Assembly: GCA_015680685.1 (NCBI GenBank)
Contig: MNCI01015910.1
Coordinates: forward strand, 1,839,617-1,903,616
Length of the DNA stretch: 64,000 nt
Origin: Gnetum montanum
Lineage: Eukaryota > Streptophyta > Gnetopsida > Gnetales > Gnetaceae
Direction of reading: 5' to 3'
Below the pieces are notes generated by a model, which was not told the origin of the DNA, did not search any database, and saw nothing but the letters and a program-made list of their open reading frames with translations. How positions within the stretch are numbered: the first letter of the stretch is position 1; every line of letters begins with the position of its first letter. Below are positions 1 to 9,706 of the stretch, piece by piece. The translations under genes and the position numbers were made by a program.

Positions 1-999
1 GGTGGCCATTTTGGCCGCTACGTTGCCGCTGTTACTGGTTGGCCACAATGGCTGTACAGACGTTATGCTATAGCTGCATGTGGCATCACCTCGGTCCCCA
101 TTGTTGTGACTGCCTTATCGCGAGGATTTGGGTGAGTTTGGACAACTTAGCGCATGGTTAGTGTAACATGCCGTCCTCAGGAGGGTTTGGCCGTCTGTGC
201 GATTTGACAAATGAGACGTGTTTAACGTAGTACATCGCGAGTTATTTTGTATGGTAGGAGTATGGTTGTAGCATAGTGAATTCTTTCTTGTCTGCACTTT
301 CTAATGTTTTTATTACAGTATGCTAATACGTCGTAAGGTCTTTAGGTTCGTCGCATTGGTAGGCTGTTGAACTTGCAATACTGTTACGTTGCTGAATTTT
401 TTTTGTTAAGTTTTCCATAATAACATGCTCGTCACAATGTTGTGTTGCATGTCATTGTATTGTTCTTGTCCATCTGCTACGTCATGTATCATGCGTTTGC
501 ATCTGAATGTTGTTACATTATGCGAGACTTGATACTTATGCTACGCTACAAGTATTGTGTTGTTACGTTGCCCATTATTTTTGTTCTGTTTTATTTTGTT
601 TTTAAAGAAAGATTTGCGATTGGGAGGGGGGTCATGCTACGCTATATGCCAGGAAAGTGTCATGCTACGCTACAGGTAATCAGAGGTTATGCTACGCTAC
701 GTGTAACCTTCACTCATATGCAGTGTGAATGTTTGGTTCTTCATTGTGCAGGGTCATGTTGAAACCCATTTTGATTGTCCTAGAGATTGTGGGAGTCTTG
801 TGCTACCTTAGCGCACTGGTGGCCAATTTTCCTCCTCCCCATGCATGTGTGGAGAGGCAGGTAGTTTGGTTCCGGGAGGATGCATGGAACTTTCTACAGT
901 TCCTCCTCCAGCATTTTAGTGTGATTGTTTGGTCACACTTATTAGCGGAGACAACAACCGCAATCATAGAAACCCTGTTGCCCAGGGCAAACTAGGGGA
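1..999. repeat. Non-coding left edge with GCTACGCTAC motif copies
   Basis: No gene is recognised in this stretch. Short near-identical motifs built on ATGCTACGCTAC occur at about 538-550, 633-645, 661-673 and 689-700, with looser variants nearby. Reading frames here are short and unlike any family I know. It is probably part of retroelement L2, or an intron or upstream region of the antisense gene that follows, but nothing in the sequence decides this. Confidence 0.4.
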
Positions 1000-3900
1000 T
1001 TCTGAAATTTTTAACTAATGGATCAATAGGGGGAGATCAGGCAAAGGGTTCCAACCAGCACCCAAAAAGCTTGAGACGCTTAAGTTGGATCTTGGAGATG
1101 CTTGAGTACAAGTGCTATCACTTATACAACACGTTGTTTGTTGCCTGTCACATGGGCACCTGCTTTCAAAACCCACCTAGAAAAGTTTATTATGCCAGCG
1201 AGTGAGTTCTACAAAGGTATTTTGTCGTTCTGTAATCCATGCTACACTAGACATAGGTATCAACAGTATATATATGCATTTTTTTGTGTGTTGCCAGGTT
1301 TTTTATTGACAGGAGTGGTCTCCACGATGACACAGACAAGTTGGCATTGGCACAGATGGCTCTGTAGGAGTTTTCCTCCACTAGGAATGTGTGCATCGAT
1401 GTAATAAGGCAATTTGGGGGTGAGTTCAGAACTTATTCGACCTAGTATTCCCAATTTTATGGAAAGTGTAAAGAAGTCGATTGGTTGGGTAAGGAATGGG
1501 CATCCCTCAAGTCGCTCACCATTGAGGATGTGTTGGTGGATCTCCCACCATTTCCCATGCCATTTAAACCTGGTACGCTAAAGTGTGAATTCACTGTTAC
1601 ACGTTCGAGTGATGTTTATCTTTTGCTAACCCTCTTTCTTTTTTTTTCTGAACCATTTTAGTGGCAAAGAAATCCCAAGCGGTGACTGTGATTGCCTCCG
1701 AGCACAACGAAACCAACCTCTTTTTTAAGTACGAGGAGGTGGAGGAGACCTAGTGTTGGCTTTACAATGGGGCCCCAACCATGCTTGTCCATAACCTTTA
1801 GGAGGCTAGGCTTATGAACTTATTTTTGGTTATTAACCTGAACATCCCATCTGCTGAGATGCTTTACCTAGCCGACTCCTTCTCTGAAAAAGTGGACCGC
1901 TTCCACACATGTGTTCACGGTGTGCGCGTGGTGTTTGAGGTCAACGACCAATTGTTTGCAAATATTTTCGGCGTCCCTTCTGATGGTCTCTCCATGGGAT
2001 AAAAATCCAAGAAAGATGCACACAATCAAGGGGACATTGAGGAGTGGCTAGGGGTAGCAAAGGACCAAAAGGGGATCTATATTGAGAAAGTCAAGCTATG
2101 GGTGGCCAAAATGGTTTACCTGTCTTTCGTGCCTGTGCCTTCCCAAAGCTGCTATCCCAAGGAGAAATCATTGGAATTGAGCAGGCTCAGATAATGCAGA
2201 ATATCATGGAAGAAGTGACCCATTACAATTAGGCCAAACACCTTTGTAGAGGCATGTAGGCTAAAATGGTCAAGCTTTGTAGGAAGCTTCGATTGCGTTT
2301 CAATGTGCACCATGCCTTATTTAGAGCCTACCTACAGCATTTTGTGGGATTCTTGGTAGTCCACAAGAATGAGGTTTGGGTACTACGAGATTGTAGCCAG
2401 ATTTCCAAACCATGGATCTACCAAGTCTTCCATACATCCTGATCTCAGGACCCCCCAGAAGCTATTGGGGAATCATTTTTAATCACGATGAGGGATCAGG
2501 TGGCACACAACTTTTGGGCCTAGGACAGTTTGGGAGAGACACCCCCCATTACCATTGGTAGTGTGACAAGGGGGAAACGCCTCATTGCAGAGACCATGAT
2601 AACCAAGTTGCAATGTAAGAGGTCTCACTTTATCGACGAGATTCCCTGTACTAATGAAGAGAGGAGGAAGAAGTTGCGACTTAAACTTAGCAAAGTGCAA
2701 CCTCCGATTGGTAAATTTTTTTTATTTGCTATTTTTTTGCTAACATTTTTTATGCTGCGTTATGCTAGGTAGCGTTATACAGCGTAACATCTACTTTAAG
2801 TTGGTATGATTTGCTCACTGTAACTAAGCTTTATTAGTAGAGGAAGAAGAGGTGGTGGCCCCTACAACAGGGGTGCTGGTGTAAATGAGGAGGCTCCAAC
2901 TACAGAGAGGGCCTCGATCGATGAAGAAGGGGCCCCTGTTACAGAAGAAAGGGCCTCGGCTGGTGAGGAGGAGGTCTTTGTCGATGAAGAGGAGGCCCCT
3001 ACCAAAAAAGAAGGGGGCCCAACCAATAAGGAAGTGGCTCCTGATAATCAAGAAGAGGCCCTTGCTGATGACCCTTTTGCAAAGAGCAACTCAATGTAGG
3101 AGGGGCACATGAGCATCGAAGACGTTGCTACATTTTTGGGTCAGATGGAAGGATAGGGGCTTCATTTGGACGCTGGTGAGTTTAATCACATATTTGACAG
3201 TGTGCCGATGGGTGACCCCCCTGCTATCACCCTTGAGGATTTGCTGGGTAGGAGCTTTACACTGTCATTTATGTTATTCATCATCTTTATCGTGATTTCT
3301 CTCCAATGTGGATAACAAGTTTTGTTATACAACTAATACCATTGTTCATACTTTCGGTCCTTCCTTAATCCACCTGTGACCCTGGATCGAGACCCCTAAT
3401 AAATTTACTTTCATGGAAGCGATGGTCGATGACATGATCGACCATCTGAGGCAGGTCGACCCAGAAGTGGGTAAGTCAAAATTGCTATGCTAGACTCTTT
3501 AAAATGTTGTTTCTTCACTATGCCACTGTGACTAATGCCTTTGTATATGCGGTTAGCAGCTTCTCTTCTTAAGTGGGACCCCAAACGAGTTGTTGAGGTC
3601 AACACCATGCCCAAATTTCCACCGAAGGTGATTGAAGTACCTCGTCACATAAGTGAGCCAATGTGCGCTGTACTTGGCATGCTCCTTGTGAGAATGCAGG
3701 CACGTGAACAAAGACCTTTGGAAATAGGTAGAAAGGCTTGAGAAGGAGAAGGCCAACCTGATCGCCAAGGTGGGAGATATCCGATCCAGGAACAAATTCC
3801 TATTGGCCTGAGATACCAACAATGGTAGTTAGCGCACGACCATCCTCGACTATGCAAGGTAATGGACGGCCTTGTGGTGCAACAATGAGGCCACTCATGA

Positions 3901-4523
3901 AATAATAGAATAGCACATGAAATGGACCTGTTAGCCTAGAAGAACTAAGATTGGAAAGACTATAGTGCAAAAGTTTATGAGTGGGGATAGGCACAGAAAA
4001 ATCATAAACATATGTATAAGCTAGAACGTGCCACCTAATGTAACCAATATTGAGACACCTCAGTCAAGTTGGATACTTACGAAGTATTTTTTGACATTAT
4101 GGGCACTTCTGGGGCTTACGACAGGTTCATGCAATAGGTGACAGTGAGTGAATCTCTTGAAAGGGAAGTAACCTTTCCCGCGGGTGAGACCACCACTGTT
4201 GCCTTTTCTCTAGGACTGCCAAGATGGACAGCCATAGAGAAGGAGAAAGTTGTTGTAAGCGCTGATTTGGGTGACAGGAATTGGGCCGACATCACGAAAG
4301 AGGAGGTCTTGCAACACCTCGCAGCATGCATGGATCAGATACCCCCCGAAACAGACGCGGGGCCGTCTTGGGTCAATCACCTTTTGACGTTGTGATCATT
4401 TATTTTATTCGAGTCTTTATTATGACTCTAGTTGACTATTTCATTTTTCTTGCGGTATAGAATCTAGATGAAAACACAGGGCCTAATGAAGCAGGGGACG
4501 ATGGAGTGGGTGAAGGATCATAG
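1000..4523 (+). pseudogene. Decayed multi-exon retroelement-associated gene, antisense to element L2
   Basis: Coding-like segments are separated by good GT-AG introns. One exon ends near 1572 (CCTG|GTACG), and intron 1573-1661 closes with a long pyrimidine tract and TTTTAG. The next exon runs to 2710 (GATTG|GTAAAT), and intron 2711-2837 ends TTATTAG. A glutamate-rich exon (2838-3247) follows. Another exon ends at 3470 (GTGG|GTAAGT), with an acceptor at 3556. A last short exon starts at 4461, stops with TAG at 4521-4523, and is followed by AATAAA at 4591. Several in-frame TAG codons and at least one frameshift make it a pseudogene. A VHGVRVVFEVNDQLFANIFGVPS-like core (about 1918-1977) resembles the extra ORFs of plant Ty3/gypsy elements: the putative plant transposon domain or env-like proteins. 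That likeness is weak and from memory. It lies antisense to the gag-pro strand of L2, as Tat-lineage extra ORFs often do. No function is claimed. Confidence 0.4.
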
Positions 4524-4959
4524 CGTAGCAGCTGAACATTTTTTTTGAATTCCTACAAAGAATGTTATAAACATTATTAATTTATGAAAGAATAAATGGA
4601 ATATGAAGAGATTTATTTTACTTTGGCTTATGTGTTGTATTTATTTTTATTTTATTTTATTCCTTCTTTTTTTTGCATTAAATTCATTAGGAGCATCTCA
4701 TTTTAGTCTTAGGCCATTTCGGGCCATTCGTAGTTTTAAGCCATTTCAGGCTGTTGGATGATGGTAAGGAAAAATTTTGCCAGTTTTAGGCCTTAGCAGG
4801 CTATAGTGTAATGTAAGTAGTGGATATGATGTGAACGGTTTAAAGAATGAGTTAGACACTTAGCGTAATTGAACGAATATGAAGCCAACAAAGAATAAAC
4901 ATATGACAAGTGTTAGTTGTGTTGGAAGCAGTGGAGTAGCTATGGTACACAGGTAACGA
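4524..4959. repeat. L2 region downstream of protease, with TAGTTTTAGGCC repeats
   Basis: This stretch is AT-rich and non-coding. From 4705 to 4806 it holds three degenerate copies of a TAGTTTTAGGCC....GGGCC motif. The same motif lies just beyond the protease region of L1 at 8892-8943, so this is homologous internal sequence of the L family. AATAAA at 4591-4596 could serve the antisense gene that ends just upstream. Confidence 0.5.
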
Positions 4960-5325
4960 TTATTCTCGTAGCTGCTTCTTAGCCCATCGTGGACTTGGCA
5001 ATGTGTAAGGCCGAGGGGCTTTATTGTGGTATTCTCCTATGTCGTTATCTACCGCTTGAAAAGGCAACTTAGGCCATGTCGTTTCATTTTCTGTGTTGAC
5101 GTTTTGGGCTGGCTCATTTGCTAAACAAGTTGCTCCAGTGGAGATGGACGCTTCATTCTCAAAAGTTATTACCTCTGAACCTTGCTCCATGTCAACATTA
5201 TTTATCGCTTGGGTTGCCACTTCGTCATCATGGATCACCACCTCCCTACCTGTGTAAGGTAGGTGGATTTCTTGATGTATGGGTGAAGAGATGGCCCTGA
5301 GTTGGGTTAACCACGACCTCCCCAA
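4960..5325 (-). pseudogene. Protease-region remnant of retroelement L2 (3' part)
   Basis: A minus-strand reading frame encodes the end of a retroviral-type aspartic protease region: the hydrophobic ILGR-SWL segment, then AISSPIHQEIHLPY and an acidic tail. It is nearly the same as the corresponding part of the L1 protease region (8924-9643). The frame breaks exactly at 5325/5326, where element L1 begins, and resumes at 14826 on the far side of L1. This fragment is therefore the downstream half of L2's protease, split by the L1 insertion. No active-site motif lies in this half. Confidence 0.75.
5321..5325. repeat. Target-site duplication of L1, left copy (CCCAA)
   Basis: CCCAA lies directly before the L1 terminus TGTACT and is repeated at 14826-14830, directly after the other terminus TTTCA. 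Five bases is the duplication length expected of an LTR-retrotransposon integrase. Removing L1 plus one copy rejoins the L2 reading frame. Confidence 0.9.
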
Positions 5326-7162
5326 TGTACTGACCTAAATCGTCGGTGCAAGGCTGGAAAGGAATAAAAACACTGAAAGATCATCGGGTAAACACAGCTA
5401 ACCCTGCCTTCACCCGAGGGCAAGCTGGAAAAGAAAACGAAGGTAAAGTGTCTTGGATGGTCTGCACACAAATCAACCAAGGAATTCCCCAAGCATAAAC
5501 TATAGCTTGCGTTGGGTTATCGTAAACTGATGTTCAAAATGTAAATAACGATGCACGAAATGCAAACAGAGAGCTTGTATAGAAAATGTATTGTAAACAG
5601 GACATAAACTAAATGTAAAATAGAGTAAACAATGTAAATGGTAGGCAATAATGAACTGTATTATCTTGTTTAACAAGAGTGTGCACTGATCAAAGCGTAG
5701 CTATGCATGTAGATGGTAGGTCCAGCACTAAGCCCTAGGGTGAGGTGTTTCAGAACTGCTCAGATGCTAGGATTCAAGTGTGTCTAAGTGTCCTAAGTTG
5801 CTGGTCGATGCTTCGTAAGCCGTCAACATTTAAAATTTCCAATGTTCAAAAATTGCCAACTCGGTTTATGTGAATTGACAAGGTATTTATAGGGTTTGGC
5901 CAAGTTCGGACAAGGAATCCATGGATGGAATCAACGGCTAAGACATAAGAGGAAAATGGATCGTGTGCCACATGTTTGATGGACAGCTCTGTGTGAGTTG
6001 GTCGTGTGTAGGCAGGCTATGTTTGTGACCAGGTGCATTGTATCTTATAGCGTGCGTCAGCTTGCACAAGCTGGCTTACGCCCACAGATACAATTTGAAG
6101 CATAAGAGCTTGACAAGCTTATAAATAATGATGATTTACCAAGAAAACCAAGAGGGATTGACTCCAGCTTGCTTGAAACTTCTGGATCCTGAATCGACTG
6201 CTAATTTGAGTGCTATCGTGGCCATTTGAGGAGTCTTTTCTTTACAAGAACCTCTAGTGTGAGTTGATTTTGTCCCAGCGTGACCTCAGCATGCGTACAC
6301 TACACTCACGCTGGGCGTGACCTCAGCATGCGTACACTACACTCATGCTAGGCATGACCTTAGCATGCATGACAGTGTGTGTGAGCTATTGGACCAAAAT
6401 CTGGATTTCGAAGCCTGATTTTTGGAGGGTGGTGACTGATTAACTGTGATTGACCTTGAGGATGATCTAAAATCTGGAATTTGAGCCTGAATATGCCTTG
6501 TTTGGAGTCACCTTGGGTAGGTCATGTTGGGCACTCACACCTGGCATAACCTCAGAGTGACCACAGCATGACCATAGCGTGACTTGTAGCATGACCACAA
6601 AAACTTGCAATTTTTGGACCTGAAATGTAGAAGTTTTGGAAGCTGGGATTGGAGGTTGTAGACCCTAAACCTTGGGAGTGATGTGCACCTTTGAATCATG
6701 TCATTTTAACTCAATTTTGAGGTTGTTGGAGTTGGTCACACTGGACTCACACTGCTAGCATGTGTGTAGCATGAGTGTCAATGTGCGTGAGGACATGTGC
6801 ACAGTTTGGGTCAAAATTTGAATTCTAACTACTGAAACCTAGAGTGGACATTAGTGGCCATTGAGGATGGCTTACACTCTCAGAGTTTGACCATTTTTGA
6901 TTTGATTTTTGGAGCTGCTAAAGTTGGTCACACTAGACTCATGCTACCAGCGTGAGTGCTAGTGTGAGTGTGAAAAATGTGTACAATTTCTAGCGTGAGT
7001 TACCTAGGACGAGCCAGCATGAGTGGCCAAGACAAGCCAGTGTGTGTGCTTAAGACAAGCCAACATAAGTTGCATGCCTTAGTCAAATTTTGGCTCCTAA
7101 ATGTTCGAAAGGGCTTGAGTCATTCTTGTTTCAAAGTGCTAGCCGAAATTAGTGGTGTTTCA
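5326..7162 (-). repeat. L1 3' LTR
   Basis: It is bounded by TGTACT and TTTCA on the plus strand (TGAAA...AGTACA in element orientation) and matches 13002-14825 in direct orientation. A TATTTATAGGG segment at about 5882-5892 reads as a TATA box on the minus strand. U3 (about 5.9-7.16 kb) holds dense AGCGTGA/GCGTGACC motif clusters at about 6270-6370, 6540-6600, 6740-6790 and 6945-7070. No protein is encoded. Confidence 0.9.
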
Positions 7163-7176
7163 TTGGCCCCTCTTTG
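7163..7176 (-). other. L1 polypurine tract
   Basis: Read on the minus strand, an AACAAAGAGGGGCCAA run lies directly before the 3' LTR terminus TGAAAC. Its position and purine content fit the plus-strand primer of LTR-retrotransposon replication. Confidence 0.75.
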
Positions 7177-8891
7177 TTGACATCTGGAGGAATCCATCCT
7201 AGAGGCATTGCCAAAGAAGTGCAAAACACCATGAACAACCAAGTACCAAGCATTAACCGTCGGCCCTTGGCTGGACGTCATTGCACCATGTTCAAAAGTA
7301 CATGGGATTGAGGGAAGTGCAGTTCAAGATGGAAGGGGATTGGTTGTAACCGAGGAAAATTGGGAGTTGATCAAGGGTTATAATTGCTACTGGGATTGTG
7401 GGAGAGGAAATTCTCTCACGCGAATGAGCTATATCTTTGGTCCTTGTCAATAGCCAGTGTTTAGTAGACTCGGAGCCAAGACATAGGAGGTGCATTCTTT
7501 GGAGAAACAGGACTCTTGTAGAGTGTTTACGGGGCCCATTGTAAATAGCCAAAGCCATGCAATGGTTTGCAACATGATCTCTTTGAGATACAAGTGTAAC
7601 TGTTTTCTTTTCAAGACAATTACCTTCCCACCTAGGGCTTGTATGGGAAGAGCCAATAGTCTTTGGCCAATGATGTCCACGAGGTCATGAAGACCTTTTC
7701 CATGCATTTTTCTCTTTGACCTTTTTGTTCTTTTTTCTTTTGTTTGTTTTTCTTTTATTTGTTCTTTTTGGTCTTTTGAAAGAGCTTGCTTTTAGTACTA
7801 TGCTTGTGTTTGAGCACTTGCATTTTGTGTCATGCATCATATACTATGTCCTACGTTGCAATTGCTTAGAGAGTCACAGTGTGCAACACTGTATCAAGAG
7901 CTTTGACGTGAGTAGGGAATGTATCTAGGAGATGGAATTGAATAGGATCAGGGGGCATTATGGGGAAAAAGGGGATGTATCAGGAGTCGGGAATGTACTT
8001 ATGAATGAATTGATTAACCTAGTTGAGGGTGTTAGGAAGAATGTGATACCTCGTGTTCGTGATGAAGTGCATCTATGCGCGAACACCTCAGGTGTGTCAT
8101 CTTGCAAACATAACTCCAAGAAGACAAGAAAAACACAAATGAATCAGTTAACTAAACACTTTAAACAAGGAGATGGAGCCACTGCGTGCAATTTTCAAAG
8201 CAAATAGAATCATGAATAGCATTAGCTTCATCTGGGTCCATGAGACAAATTATGTAGCAAGTTTTTGGAGACAATTTCCTTCCCACCCGGGGCTTGTATG
8301 GGAAGAGCCAATTGTAGCAATAGATCTTTTTAAGTATTGCCTGGTCATTAATGATGTCACTAGTTTATAGTCTTAGCGAACTGTTGCGGATTAGTTTCAC
8401 ATCATAACCCTTTGGACGGTGCTAGTTTAGCATCGTAGTGGACGAAGCATTGCTAGTTTATAGTTGTAGCGGACTATGAAGAGGTGAACCAGTTTATAGT
8501 CTTAGTGGACTCTGCATGCTAGTTTTATGTCATGGTGGACAAATGTGGCAATTTTAGTGTCATACTGGACAGAGCTTTGTGGTGTCGGTTTTATTTTCAT
8601 GACTCCAGGACATGTTCTGTGGCACCATTTTTAAGTTATGATGCCAAGACTATTCTGTGGTATCAGTTTTAAGTTGTGATGCTAGGACTATCTGTGGTAT
8701 CAGTTTTAAGTCATGATGCCAGGACTATATGTGCTTACCTTGCCTGTGTAAGGTGTGATGCTGTATGCATGGTCATGTTGTGTGTATGCAATATCTTGCA
8801 AAAATCAACTAGAACGAAAACAACATCAAGCAACGCCTATCGTAAAGAGAGTTAAAATGTATAAATGAAAGAAAAGCAATGAAAAAAGTGA
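7177..8891. repeat. L1 internal region without RT; duplicated 44-bp segment and degenerate tandem repeats
   Basis: Nothing resembling RT or integrase is visible on either strand. A 44-bp segment around CTTCCCACC.GGGCTTGTATGG occurs twice, at 7614-7657 and 8269-8312. From about 8345 to 8745 there is a degenerate tandem series. It begins with TAGTTTATAGTCTTAGCGGACT units and passes into three 37-bp-scale units of the form GTATCAGTTTTAAGTTGTGATGC. The region is probably structural filler of a non-autonomous element. Confidence 0.6.
7932..8207 (+). CDS. Unrecognised 91-residue ORF antisense to L1
   Basis: An ATG-started frame of 91 codons lies opposite to the gag-pro strand, between the L1 protease and the 3' LTR. 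The product is basic and hydrophilic, with no membrane segment, zinc ligand pattern or catalytic motif I can name. It sits where Ty3/gypsy elements often carry extra antisense ORFs, and L2 has a spliced antisense gene in the matching place. It may be an exon of a related decayed gene or a chance frame. Confidence 0.2.
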   Translation: MELNRIRGHYGEKGDVSGVGNVLMNELINLVEGVRKNVIPRVRDEVHLCANTSGVSSCKHNSKKTRKTQMNQLTKHFKQGDGATACNFQSK

Positions 8892-8923
8892 TAGTTTTAG
8901 GCCGTTCCGGGCCATATGCTAGT

Positions 8924-9643
8924 TTAAGGCCTTTTTCGGCCATGTGTTTTTGTAGTTTTATGTTTTTTGTGCAATGTGTAAACTAAGTTGATGAATGTGT
9001 AAACAAAGAAAAATGTGTGATCTAAGTGAGTGGGCAAAATGTAAATGCATAGGCTAGTGTGATGTAAACAAAAGTCAAAAATGCATGGCAAAGGGTAGGC
9101 CAACACCCACATTTTTGGCCAAGGGAAAGTCTTGGTTGTGTAGTTTCTTTCTAACCAGGCATGGATTAGGGAGCATGCAAGGTTTAGGATCCTCTGGGGG
9201 GCTTTTGGCTTCAACCACTCGTTCGGGTGTGTTAGCCTTAGCCGCTGCATTGGTTGTGATTCTTCCAAAACTTGCGCCATGTCTATGTCATGGATAGTTG
9301 AAGAGGAAGCGTTATCACCATGGATGATAACTTGACCACCTTCATATGAAAGGTGGATTTCTTGGTGGATGGGAGAGGAGATGACCCTTAGTTGGGCTAG
9401 CCAAGGCCTACCTAGAATCATGTTGAAACTTGGCATCTCCTCTATGACAGTGAAATCTACACTAGTGGGGAATTTCTCTCCCACCACAAAGGCTAAGTTG
9501 ATTGTACCCTTAACTATGACATGTGACCCGTTGAAGGACTTTAGACATGCAATTTTGGTTGGCTTGATTTCATCTGCCAGGCCTAGCTTGTCAATGATGA
9601 AGTACAAGACTACGTTTATTGCTTCACCATCGTTGACGTGCAC
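8924..9643 (-). pseudogene. L1 aspartic-protease region
   Basis: The frame begins near the active-site loop, where VNDGEAINV stands in place of the usual D-[ST]-G, and continues through a hydrophobic MILGRPWLAQL segment to QEIHLSYEGGQVIIHGD. This layout is that of the retropepsin-like domain of plant gag-pro polyproteins. The ILG triplet matches the second conserved protease motif. Similar loops occur in L3 (VNDGVATNV, about 19880-19910), so the unusual loop is shared by the family and is not a local mutation. The last 80 or so codons run into repeat sequence and are unlikely to be protein. No start codon is expected, as it would be made by continuation from gag. Confidence 0.7.
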
Positions 9644-9706
9644 TTTGCAAATGGTGCATTGTCCAATACGAATGCTAATGGATAGTGGATCTGTAGTGAC
9701 CTCCCC

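Noticed and set aside
2885-3112. Lysine/arginine-rich frame with repeated KKGP words
   Set aside because: It is another frame of an acidic, glutamate-rich exon; the acidic frame is better supported by flanking splice sites.
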